Below are positions 35,142-43,294 of a stretch of DNA of 64,000 bases, piece after piece. The position numbers and the translations under genes were made by a program. The DNA comes from Barthelona sp. PCE (taxonomy: Eukaryota > Metamonada: BaSk clade), in the NCBI GenBank assembly GCA_040285745.1, contig JAUFOR010000004.1:1302001-1366000 (forward strand), in the 5' to 3' direction. The notes under the pieces are model-generated. The model did no database searches, was not told the DNA's origin, and saw only the letters and a program-made list of their open reading frames with translations. How positions within the stretch are numbered: position 1 is the stretch's first letter; each line of letters begins with the position of its first letter.

Positions 35142-36500
35142 ATGTCCAACCGAGATCCGATCAAGTGGCCAACAGCACGCCAGAAGCTACTTGAATATTT
35201 GAGCAAACAACCGAATTTGAGCGTTTTAAAGGAAAAAGATAATTTCCTTGTTTCTATTGACAAACCACAACGCATCATCGGTGTCGCAACATCGCCCCCG
35301 GGGAGTTTAACTCTCAGTAAGGATACTACAAAAGGTATACTGCTTAAAGACAATTCAAAGCAAACACCTTGCACTCCACGACGTAAGAAGAAGAAATCAG
35401 TGCGCCTGACTATCAGGCCGCGTATTTGGGTTGAAAAACGTATTGAATCATTTTACAATCATCGCTTCCAAAGTTTATCTCAACAATTAAAGACTGGAAA
35501 TATAGAAGAAGATTGTAAGGAAGCGCTGAAGCAATTTTTCAACGACACATTGGGTGTTGAGAACCTTGTACGCAAATCATATCTCACATTAGTTCAAAGT
35601 GCTCAAGCATGTGATAATAGCGTATTTGTATCGTTATTTTTAGATTTCTTTGAAGGTAAACGATCATTTACTGAATTCTTATGGTTCTTAGTTATGAGAG
35701 ATAAGGTGAAACAGTACAGTGTATTACAAAAAGGTAGATTGATAATTGAGAGAAAAAATTATACTCGTTGTCGTGCTGTTTTATTAGGAGTAGCTCTTGA
35801 AGCAGCCAGTTCTCTAGATAGCTTTGTATCATTTAATAAGAAAGGGCAACTTGATTATCTTCAATTGTTAACAGAAATTTTTGAATGTTTCATTTTGTTT
35901 TATAAACAAGAAAAATTGCAGGAAGATACAGATGAAGAATACTCAGAGCATGAGATGTTGGAAGAAATATATTCAACTCCATCAACTCCACACAAACCAG
36001 TTGATGTACAACATCCAAAACTGTTGAGCTCAGAGGAAGAAGAGGTAGTAGAAGAAGAAGCATACAGTTTGAATGATTACAATGAGTCTACTGATGATGA
36101 ACTGGATGATGATGATTATGATGATGGAGGCTTAATTACTCCTGAAGTTCTTCACAATTTAAAACAATCATTAATGGATCATCAAAATCAAAATCTTTCG
36201 CAAATTCAACAACCGTTGGATCTAATGAAATTAGCAGAGATGCCTCTGACCACTTCACCTTCTCCGTTAAAACAAACAACAATAATGCGTGAACAAACAC
36301 AAAGTCCATCACAAGTCGTAGTAACTTCGTTTGATAATATTTTAGAAGATGTAATGAAGGAAGATGAGGATGAAGTTGAGGATGAATCAAGTAGTGAGGA
36401 TGAAATTTATAATTATGAAGGAACAAATGAAGAATTGCTTTTAATGTCTCAAAAAACTGCAATGTTAAAAAAACTAATGCAGGATGAACAGTCTGTGTAA
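35142..36500 (+). CDS. Hypothetical protein, helical domain plus acidic tail
   Basis: 452 residues, ATG at 35142. Residues about 95-275 form a conserved-looking helical domain (VEKRIESFYNHRFQSLSQQL, NSVFVSLFLDFFEGKRSF, TRCRAVLLGVALEAASSLDSF). The rest is acidic and Ser/Thr-rich (DDELDDDDYDDGG, EDEDEVEDESSSEDE), ending in a helix MLKKLMQDEQ. Family not recognised. Converges with the uS10 gene. Confidence 0.65.
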   Translation: MSNRDPIKWPTARQKLLEYLSKQPNLSVLKEKDNFLVSIDKPQRIIGVATSPPGSLTLSKDTTKGILLKDNSKQTPCTPRRKKKKSVRLTIRPRIWVEKRIESFYNHRFQSLSQQLKTGNIEEDCKEALKQFFNDTLGVENLVRKSYLTLVQSAQACDNSVFVSLFLDFFEGKRSFTEFLWFLVMRDKVKQYSVLQKGRLIIERKNYTRCRAVLLGVALEAASSLDSFVSFNKKGQLDYLQLLTEIFECFILFYKQEKLQEDTDEEYSEHEMLEEIYSTPSTPHKPVDVQHPKLLSSEEEEVVEEEAYSLNDYNESTDDELDDDDYDDGGLITPEVLHNLKQSLMDHQNQNLSQIQQPLDLMKLAEMPLTTSPSPLKQTTIMREQTQSPSQVVVTSFDNILEDVMKEDEDEVEDESSSEDEIYNYEGTNEELLLMSQKTAMLKKLMQDEQSV

Positions 36501-36550
36501 AACACCTCGTTCTTTTACAGAAATGTGGTTGAATTTGGTAATCCAGTAAA

Positions 36551-37001
36551 TTACTCATTGGAAGGCTTAATGACGGAAACCTCAAGAATGATGGAGGGAT
36601 CGAGAGGTACGTTGGTGATGCTACGGGCCTCGTCGGTACCAGCAAGAATATCTACAACACGCTTGTGGATACCCATGTCAAAACGGTGCCATGTCTTACG
36701 ACCCTCACCACAAGGAGTCTTCAAAGTGGAGATGGACATCTTCTTGGTGGGCATACGGATAGGTCCGCGGGTGCTGACTTGACGCTTCTTGGCGTTCTCG
36801 ACAACTAAACATAAGTTGATATTTGGCTAAATACAGCTTAGCAATGGCTTCGACTAAGTGCGTACAGATGCTACAGTACTCGAAAAACATTGTAAAAGTA
36901 TTCTAATACATACTACCTTGGCAAGCCTTCTCAAGAGGACGAACGGAAGACGAAGCAAGCTTAACACGGATGAAAGTGTTGGATTGGGCAATCTTGGACA
37001 T
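36551..37001 (-). CDS. RPS20: Ribosomal protein uS10 (S20e), spliced
   Basis: Exon 1 is 36914-37001 and exon 2 is 36551-36804, total 113 residues. The product contains GPIRMPTKKMSISTLKTPCG, then EGRKTWHRFDMGIHKRVVD, the uS10 signature. Splicing at GTATGT gives ACQGIVENAKK, the same spacing as human CADLIRGAKEK; a GT four bases upstream would shorten it by one residue. uS10 is in the head of the small subunit. C-ending codons are favoured, as expected of a highly expressed gene. The short C-terminus ends VIKPSNE. Confidence 0.92.
36805..36913 (-). other. Predicted intron of uS10 (109 bases)
   Basis: On the minus strand: GTATGT at the 5' end, CTTATGTTTAG at the 3' end. Protein alignment with uS10 fixes both ends. 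Confidence 0.85.
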
Positions 37002-37103
37002 TATAAATAACGTAAGGCCGAAGTAAAAAGGGTATTTAAGCTTAAAGGAAGTTGCTTTGTTTATTTCACTGCTTTTCATAGTGTATGTATACTTGATTAT
37101 AAC

Positions 37104-38093
37104 TTACTGCACACCTGCTGCAGAAGAAGTCTCTAAAGTTACAATTTGTTTTTCTCCAAAATTTTCTTGCATAAAATCAAGTACAAGAGGTAATCCTGTA
37201 GTGAGAGACTCGATAGCTTCCCATTTTAGAACTGTTTTTGCCACTTCAACACATGAACAACTGTGTTTAATATCACCTTCTCTTTCTGGGCCATATTCTA
37301 TTTCTGAGGCACTCTTACACACTGTGACGCATGTATCAGCGAGCTCTGTAATGGTTGACGTCTTTCCTGTTCCAAGATTCATTACTAGATGACCTGGATG
37401 ATTTTCAAACAAGTAGGTTGTGATAGCACGACATAAATCATGAACAAAAATAAAGTCTCTACTCTGTTCACCGTCACCAAAGATGATGAGTTTCTTATTT
37501 GCAAGTGCACGATCCATGAAAATGGAAATAACACCTGTATAAGGAGATTTCGGATCTTGCCTGGGTCCAAAGACATTGAAAAAGCGAAATGCGCATGTAT
37601 CAATTTCAAGTTCACCCATTATCTTCTCCATTAAATACTTGGATTCAGCATATGGGGATAAAAAGGAGTCACCTTCACAGTAATACTCTTTAATGGGTAG
37701 GCGTAGCTCATTGCCGTAGACAGCTGCACTAGAGGCACCACAAATCTTGACCAAATTTGGACAGGTAGTAATGAGATGATTAAACAGCTTTCTACTTCCC
37801 TCAACGTTAATTCTGTGGTACTTTTCAGGGTCTTTTACGGATTCTGCGACAGAAATAGCTGCTGCTAAATGGACACAATGAGTTATGTCAGTTGGTAACT
37901 TTTCTAAATCTTGCTGTATGGATATGTCCCCCTCATAATAGTCTACTTTGTCATGCTCCAGCACACAAAAGTTCTTCCCTGTCGATTGATCATCCATAAT
38001 GACAATATCAACATTTAATGGAAAGCACGCGCGTATATGATCAATTAAATTCGATCCAATGAATCCCAGACCGCCAGTTATGAGTACTTTCAT
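37104..38093 (-). CDS. NAD-dependent UDP-sugar 4-epimerase-like protein
   Basis: 329 residues from the ATG at 38093 (MKVLITGGLGFIGSNLIDH), the standard start of extended SDR epimerases; the upstream open part has no better ATG. NAD motif GGLGFIG at 7-13, catalytic YAESK near 147, SSAAVYG before it, and RFFNVFGPRQDP as in WbpP/Gne-type UDP-GlcNAc or UDP-Glc 4-epimerases. Substrate cannot be fixed from motifs. Supplies sugar nucleotides for glycans. It precedes, on the same strand, nothing obvious of its pathway. Confidence 0.87.
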   Translation of the reverse strand: MKVLITGGLGFIGSNLIDHIRACFPLNVDIVIMDDQSTGKNFCVLEHDKVDYYEGDISIQQDLEKLPTDITHCVHLAAAISVAESVKDPEKYHRINVEGSRKLFNHLITTCPNLVKICGASSAAVYGNELRLPIKEYYCEGDSFLSPYAESKYLMEKIMGELEIDTCAFRFFNVFGPRQDPKSPYTGVISIFMDRALANKKLIIFGDGEQSRDFIFVHDLCRAITTYLFENHPGHLVMNLGTGKTSTITELADTCVTVCKSASEIEYGPEREGDIKHSCSCVEVAKTVLKWEAIESLTTGLPLVLDFMQENFGEKQIVTLETSSAAGVQ

Positions 38094-38205
38094 CAAAAGA
38101 ATAGAAATAAAAGGAGAAAATGGATTGCACCTGAGTAGTTCGAAAAAAATATTTTCAACCAATGAAAAGTTTCCTTTATTGACAAAAATAGCATCAAATT
38201 AGTTC

Positions 38206-38977
38206 TTAACAGACACATGTACCACCGATATCATCATCAGGGGTTAAATCAGGCATCAAAATGTGATCATCCTCAACTTCAGGCTGATTCAACTCAAATT
38301 TCTCTTTCAACCTTGTAGCAATGTTGGCGAAAGCAGCATCAATGTTGATATTATCCTTAGCACTGGTCTCAATTGGTTGAGGTAGACCATAAGTTCGAGC
38401 AAATTCCTCAGCCATTTCAAAAGAGACTTGACGATCAGCTTCAAGATCACACTTGTTACCCACCAATAAAAGCTCAACATCAGGGTCAGCATCATTGCGA
38501 ATTGATTCAATAAGCTTCTTACAATCAGCAAATGAGTCGTGGCTAGTAATATCATACACTAAAAGGATACCAGAAGCGCCGTGTACGAAAGCAGACGTTA
38601 AAGAATGGAATCGTTCCTGTCCAGCAGTGTCCCACTAAATGTAAGGATACTCTAAATTATGAATCCCTTGAAATCCCAAAAGCAATTTTGCAGGTCCCTG
38701 TTCCCGTTCTACAGCCTGGGGCTTTTTAAAAAAGCGATTTAAAGAAAAAAAAACATACAATCTGTAATTTCACAAGTTTGTCGTCGATTGTTGTGTTGTG
38801 GACCTTGAAATCTACACCTAGGGTAGAAATGTGCTTGTGTGTCCACGTTCCATCGACAAAACGGGAAAGAATGGATGACTAAATATTAGAATAACTCCCC
38901 CTGGTGCACAATCATACCTTTCCTGCTGCGCTGCTTCCGATAATAAGTAGCTTGAAGAGATAGTCGAACTCTGACAT
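38206..38977 (-). CDS. Rab-family small GTPase, two introns
   Basis: Exons 38918-38977, 38759-38878 and 38206-38634, 202 residues. Exon 1 ends in GSSAAGK and exon 2 starts SS, completing the P-loop GxxxxGKS. Switch I block ISTLGVDFKV, then WDTAGQERF at the start of exon 3, NKCD and ETSAK. C-terminus GGTCVC is a CXC double-prenylation signal. STLGVDF and the LLVYDIT block resemble Rab1/Rab8/Rab18 groups; the exact subfamily is unclear. Directs vesicle traffic. All splice sites are fixed by protein alignment. Confidence 0.92.
38635..38758 (-). other. Predicted second intron of the Rab gene (124 bases)
   Basis: On the minus strand: GTATGT at the 5' end, CTTACATTTAG at the 3' end. Joins LVKLQI to WDTAGQE in phase 0. 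Confidence 0.88.
38879..38917 (-). other. Predicted first intron of the Rab gene (39 bases)
   Basis: On the minus strand: GTATGA at the 5' end, CTAATATTTAG at the 3' end. Same length, 39 bases, as the HORMA-gene intron. It splits the P-loop lysine from the following serine. Confidence 0.88.
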
Positions 38978-39490
38978 ATTAAGAGAAGGTCAAAAACACG
39001 ATAACAAATTTCTTCTCGTTTTCATTTTATTGTTCTATATCATATGGATTTTCCTTTGTTTACTGGGGCTTGTTTTTAACACATGGGATTTATAAGGATA
39101 TAATTTGAATTTCCTTAACTTTTCATTTTCACTACCTATTTAAATATGCTTTGCTTCTGAATTTATCATCAAAATATCACTCGCTTTGCTATCTCACATC
39201 CATTATTGAACATGCAAGTCCATGAGGATGGGTTATTGTAATTGTGGTGCAAATAAATAGCAATGGTTTTCAATGTATATCAACCATTCAAAGCAATTAA
39301 TGCGCAACGACACACCATTAAATGTGGAAAAAAAGCAGAGGAACCAAAGTATGTGGGAAAAAAAATACTTCTTCTTTGTGACACTGTGCATCGGTATAAA
39401 GCCTCTCACCGTGCACCATTAGGTACCGCACTAGTCACCAGGGAAATAAATTATCTAGAAATCTACTTTCTCAAAAAAAAACCGTTTCCA
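38978..39490. other. Divergent region Rab / OLA1
   Basis: 513 bases. From 39263 it is open in frame with OLA1 (76 codons after an ATG), basic in composition and without similarity to OLA1 N-termini. I treat it as leader. No RNA gene seen. Confidence 0.5.
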
Positions 39491-40630
39491 ATGAGTACTA
39501 AGGCTGTTTTGGGCAAATTTTCATCAAGACTGAAGATGGGCATTGTGGGATTGCCTAATGTTGGTAAATCTTCAACATTTAACCTCTTCTCCACAAGCAA
39601 ACAAAGTGATGCTCAGAATTACCCTTTCTGTACCATCGATCCCACACAAGCAATTGTACAGCTTGAGGATCCACGCTTTGATCGCCTGTGCGAAATCTTC
39701 CAACCCCGTTCTCGCGTCCCCGCTTCATACGAGATTATTGATATTGCAGGACTGATTTCTGGTGCACATAGGAACGAAGGTCTTGGTTTCAAGTTCCTTG
39801 ATAACATTGCAAATTGTAATGGTATCTTTAACCTTGTTCGTCTTTTCCCTGATGATGATGTCAGTCACGTTGAAGGTACTGTTGACCCTGTCCGTGATCT
39901 GGAGATCATTGCTGACGAGCTCAGATTACGTGATCTTGCTGTTGTTATTGGTATGCTCCCTCAGTTCGAGAAAGATGCTCACCATGATGTCGAAGCTCGT
40001 AAGGCTCTTGCTATTGTCGAGCGTGTTAGAGATGCACTCGAGAATGGTCAACACGTTCGGTTTGTTGATTGGCACGAGAATGATGTTGAAACCGTCAATT
40101 CTCTCCATCTTCTAACCGCTAAACCATCTATTTATCTTCTCAATATGTCTGAGCATGACTTTTTGCGCAAGAAGAACAAGCATTTGAAGAGAGTATTCCA
40201 ATGGGTGCAAGCAAACGGTGGTGAGCAAATTGTTCCCTTTTCATGTTCTATGGAGCAGGAGATCATCAGAGATCCTGAGTACGAGCATAAGGATGAATCT
40301 CAACTTGATAAAATCCTTAGTGCAGGTTTCAAGTGCATTAATTTGATTTCTTTCTTTACTTGTGGTGCTGATGAGGTCCGTGCTTGGAACCTTCGAAGTG
40401 GTAATGGTTTCAATACCGCTGTTAACGCCGCTGGTGTTATTCACAATGATCTGAAGAACTCTTTCCGTTCAGCTGAAATTTACAAATACAGTGATATTGA
40501 TGAACTGGGTAGAGAGAGTGAAGTGCGTGCCAAGGGTCTGTTAAAGACTGTAGGACGTACATATCTTGTTGAAGACGGTGATTGTTGCTATTTCAAGGCT
40601 ACTTTAGCTAGAAGTGGCAAGCGTAAGTAA
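39491..40630 (+). CDS. OLA1: Obg-like ATPase 1 (YchF/OLA1)
   Basis: 379 residues from ATG 39491 (MSTKAVLGKFSSRLKMG), matching the family spacing before IVGLPNVGKSS. Other motifs: NYPFCTIDP, DIAGLISGAHRNEGLG (G3), LLNMSEHDF (G4-type that gives ATP preference), then the TGS domain with FFTCGADEVRAWNLRSG and YLVEDGD near the end. An ATPase linked to translation and stress response. An ATG at 39263 would add 76 residues that look like untranslated leader. Codon use is T/C-ending and regular, suggesting high expression. Confidence 0.95.
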   Translation: MSTKAVLGKFSSRLKMGIVGLPNVGKSSTFNLFSTSKQSDAQNYPFCTIDPTQAIVQLEDPRFDRLCEIFQPRSRVPASYEIIDIAGLISGAHRNEGLGFKFLDNIANCNGIFNLVRLFPDDDVSHVEGTVDPVRDLEIIADELRLRDLAVVIGMLPQFEKDAHHDVEARKALAIVERVRDALENGQHVRFVDWHENDVETVNSLHLLTAKPSIYLLNMSEHDFLRKKNKHLKRVFQWVQANGGEQIVPFSCSMEQEIIRDPEYEHKDESQLDKILSAGFKCINLISFFTCGADEVRAWNLRSGNGFNTAVNAAGVIHNDLKNSFRSAEIYKYSDIDELGRESEVRAKGLLKTVGRTYLVEDGDCCYFKATLARSGKRK

Positions 40631-40991
40631 AGTCTTTTCCTATCCCTATCTGTAAACAACCGTAATACTGATGTTCATACACGCTTAAAATTTATATTAG
40701 GAGAATAGAATCACGTAATTATGTTTTCGCCAAATGTTCGTTGTAGAAGTAATTTATATCTTTAAAGAGATGCCACCTTATATTTATATGCGGATATGCC
40801 TATAAATACAATACAAAAAAGCAAGAGGATCCATAAAAGCTGCTTAACTTTTTTTCCTTTATTCGATCCTCAAGTGGTATGTTGAAACTAGGGTTTTTAG
40901 CCAGGGTTGTCGATAGTGTTGCATCTAAATCATCTAGATATTCGTTGACATAACCCTTTTTTACTTTAGTCTATTCTAACATTCAGTAACT
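40631..40991. other. Intergenic region OLA1 / profilin
   Basis: 361 bases. GAGGATC near 40826 and GATCCTC near 40865 form a widely spaced inverted repeat. A TTCTAACATTC element lies about 20 bases before the profilin ATG. No RNA gene recognised. Confidence 0.5.
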
Positions 40992-41384
40992 ATGGCTGAT
41001 TGGTACAATCAAATTTGTAGAGATTCTCTGTGTGCTAACCCCTTCATTGATGGCGCTATCATCATTGGTCCTGATGGTACCACATGGGGTAGCCACAACT
41101 TCGTCGTTGCTGGTCCCGATGCTACTAAGCTTGCTACTGCTTGCGATCAAACTCTTGGAACTATGATTAAAGTCAACGAATCCAATATGATGCTGGTTGT
41201 TCAGGAAGAAGCCAGTGATGATGCCTCAGAAATGGTTATCATGAAGGGTGGTGGTGCTTCCCTGGTCGGTTTCAAGTGTCTTAGGTGCATGCTTTTCGTT
41301 CTCTTCGCCAACGATGATAACCGTCCTTTGGCTACTGAGAAGGCTATTGAAATGAGTCAATACCTTATTTCACTTTCTTACTAA
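40992..41384 (+). CDS. Profilin
   Basis: 130 residues, typical length. N-terminal MADWYNQICRDSL, then FIDGAIIIGPDGTTWGSH (family: AAIIGLDGTVWA), MMLVVQEE, and IMKGGGASLVGFK, with a C-terminal helix EKAIEMSQYL. Binds actin monomers, promotes nucleotide exchange and feeds formins. The Trp at position 4 fits the poly-proline site. Lies 81 bases before the boundary of repeat arm B. Confidence 0.9.
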   Translation: MADWYNQICRDSLCANPFIDGAIIIGPDGTTWGSHNFVVAGPDATKLATACDQTLGTMIKVNESNMMLVVQEEASDDASEMVIMKGGGASLVGFKCLRCMLFVLFANDDNRPLATEKAIEMSQYLISLSY

Positions 41385-41465
41385 GACAAAGAAGGTGCTT
41401 TTGTGTAAAAGATTTGGACTTTTCGGATGATTGGTGGTTAAAAAATGAAGTAAAACTACAAAACA

Positions 41466-41851
41466 AAACATTTCGAAAGTGACAGAAGCGACGATCCTAT
41501 CTCCCACGTCGCGTGCACAGCCAGGTGCGCGTTGCCGGCCGCCGTCAACGCCATCGCGCCCCAGGTGCTTGCAAGAAAGTGCCGCCGCCCAAAATCCAGC
41601 ATACGCGCAGATCCAGGCGATCCGCTCGCACCCCTTGGCCGCCGCTGCGAATGGCACCCATTGAGCATGGCCGCCTCACACAATTAATGGTGGCACCTGC
41701 CTGATTAAATCTTTCTACCGGTGTATCGCACAGAAAATGCACTATGCAGCCCCAGGCGTGCCGAGAGATGCCTCGGCGGCGACGTTGAGCAGACACTCAG
41801 ACACCGAAGCTCACTTAACGCTTTTCAACCCTCATTTAAAACAGCATTACA
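41466..41851 (+). promoter_or_regulatory. GC-rich leader/upstream region of Fe-ADH, copy B
   Basis: Same sequence as 30285-30670 in reverse. It begins exactly at the repeat boundary, so each ADH copy has its own complete GC-rich upstream block, while the DNA further upstream differs between copies. Confidence 0.5.
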
Positions 41852-43102
41852 ATGGAATACGCCTGGGAAAACCCTACCAAACTGTACGTCGGCCTCGAGT
41901 CGATGACCAAGCTCTTCGATACCATTGAGGAGAAGAAGGTCCTTCTTCTTTTCGGCGGTGGATCCATCCGTCGTAACGGTGCCTGGGAGGACGTCCATGC
42001 CCTCGCTGAGGAGCGTGGTATCGAGATCGTCCAGAAGGGCAACGTTCGTGCCAACCCCATTTACTCATTCGTCAAGGAGGCGACCGAGATCGTCCTCGAG
42101 AGTGGTGCTGAAGCCATTCTCGCAGTCGGTGGAGGCTCCGTCCTCGATACCGCCAAGGCCATCGTCGTCGACGTCCAGCTTAGCCGCGAGGGTGTCGAGG
42201 GCAAGGATGTCTGGGATTGCTACCTCGGTGAGCTCCCCGTCCCTGGTGCCTCCGAGCACACCATGCCCATCTACGCATGCGACTACATGACCGCAACCGG
42301 TTCCGGCATGAACACTAACTCCGTCCTGCAGCGCAAGATCGAGGGTTCCTCTGATGAGAAGAAGTGCTTCCTCGGTAACGCCTCCCTCTACCCCAAGGCT
42401 CTCGCCATCAACCCCAAGTACATGACCACCTTGTCACCCTACCACGTTGCCTCCATTGCTTTCGACGGTTTCACACATATTTCCGAGTATCTGCTTCTCC
42501 AGATGCAGAACAAGGACAAGGCCATCCCACGTGCCGGCCGCTTCTACCTGACCAGCCTGCAGAAGTCCCTCTTCGACTCCCTTGATCGCCTCGTCAACCC
42601 CGAGGGTCTCTCTGAGGAGGAGGTTCTCAGCACCTACGCTTCTCTCGGTTGGGCCGCCACACAGGCTCTCAACTTCTCCGTCTACCCCGGTGACGGCGCT
42701 GTCCAGTCCTGGATCGTCCACATGATCGGTCACTGTATGTCCGGTATCCACAACGAGGAGCGCGGCTTCATGACGCACGCCCAGTCCCTCATCATTGTCT
42801 TCCGCGCCGCCGTGCACCTGTTCAGGAACATCTACGGCGACGAGGGCTTTGTCGAGTGGGGCAAGCTCCTTTTCGGAGATTACATCAAAACCGTCGACGA
42901 GTTCCTCGAGGCTTTCTACGCCAAGGTCAAGACCACACCCATGAAGACCCGCATCAGCGAGTACTTCGACGGTGAGACACCCGAGAACTACATCAAGACC
43001 GTCCTCGACAAGTACTACGATTACTTCCCTGGCAACTTCGGAACCGACGTCGAGCACCCCACCCGTGCCGAGATGGAGACCGCCCTCTCCATGTGCCTCT
43101 AG
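41852..43102 (+). CDS. Iron-containing alcohol dehydrogenase, copy B
   Basis: 416 residues, same protein as copy A, with intact nucleotide-binding GGGS motifs and His/Asp metal ligands. I found one silent base difference (42928, GTC against GTT). The C/G-ending codon use is retained. Two active copies would double the dose of a fermentation enzyme. Followed after 192 bases by the paralogue-B gene on the same strand. Confidence 0.95.
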   Translation: MEYAWENPTKLYVGLESMTKLFDTIEEKKVLLLFGGGSIRRNGAWEDVHALAEERGIEIVQKGNVRANPIYSFVKEATEIVLESGAEAILAVGGGSVLDTAKAIVVDVQLSREGVEGKDVWDCYLGELPVPGASEHTMPIYACDYMTATGSGMNTNSVLQRKIEGSSDEKKCFLGNASLYPKALAINPKYMTTLSPYHVASIAFDGFTHISEYLLLQMQNKDKAIPRAGRFYLTSLQKSLFDSLDRLVNPEGLSEEEVLSTYASLGWAATQALNFSVYPGDGAVQSWIVHMIGHCMSGIHNEERGFMTHAQSLIIVFRAAVHLFRNIYGDEGFVEWGKLLFGDYIKTVDEFLEAFYAKVKTTPMKTRISEYFDGETPENYIKTVLDKYYDYFPGNFGTDVEHPTRAEMETALSMCL

Positions 43103-43235
43103 GCCTAGCTTCATTAATAAACAATTTGTGATTAATATGGATACAAAAAGTGTGCAAAAAATGTTGGCAATTTCTGTACATACCAAGTACTTTTGCATAT
43201 TGTGACAGAGGATCAAATATAACCCACACACAATT

Positions 43236-43247
43236 ACACAATTGTGT
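43236..43247. promoter_or_regulatory. Palindrome in the ADH-propeller spacer, arm B
   Basis: ACACAATTGTGT, same as 28889-28900 in arm A, 48 bases before the paralogue-B ATG. Confidence 0.3.
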
Positions 43248-43294
43248 GGAAAACATGCAATAGTCATTGTTTTCAGTATTCTCACCACATTCAC

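Noticed and set aside
39263-39490. 76-residue N-terminal extension of OLA1
   Set aside because: Starts with an ATG but does not match OLA1; the conserved start is at 39491. Could be open by chance in the leader.
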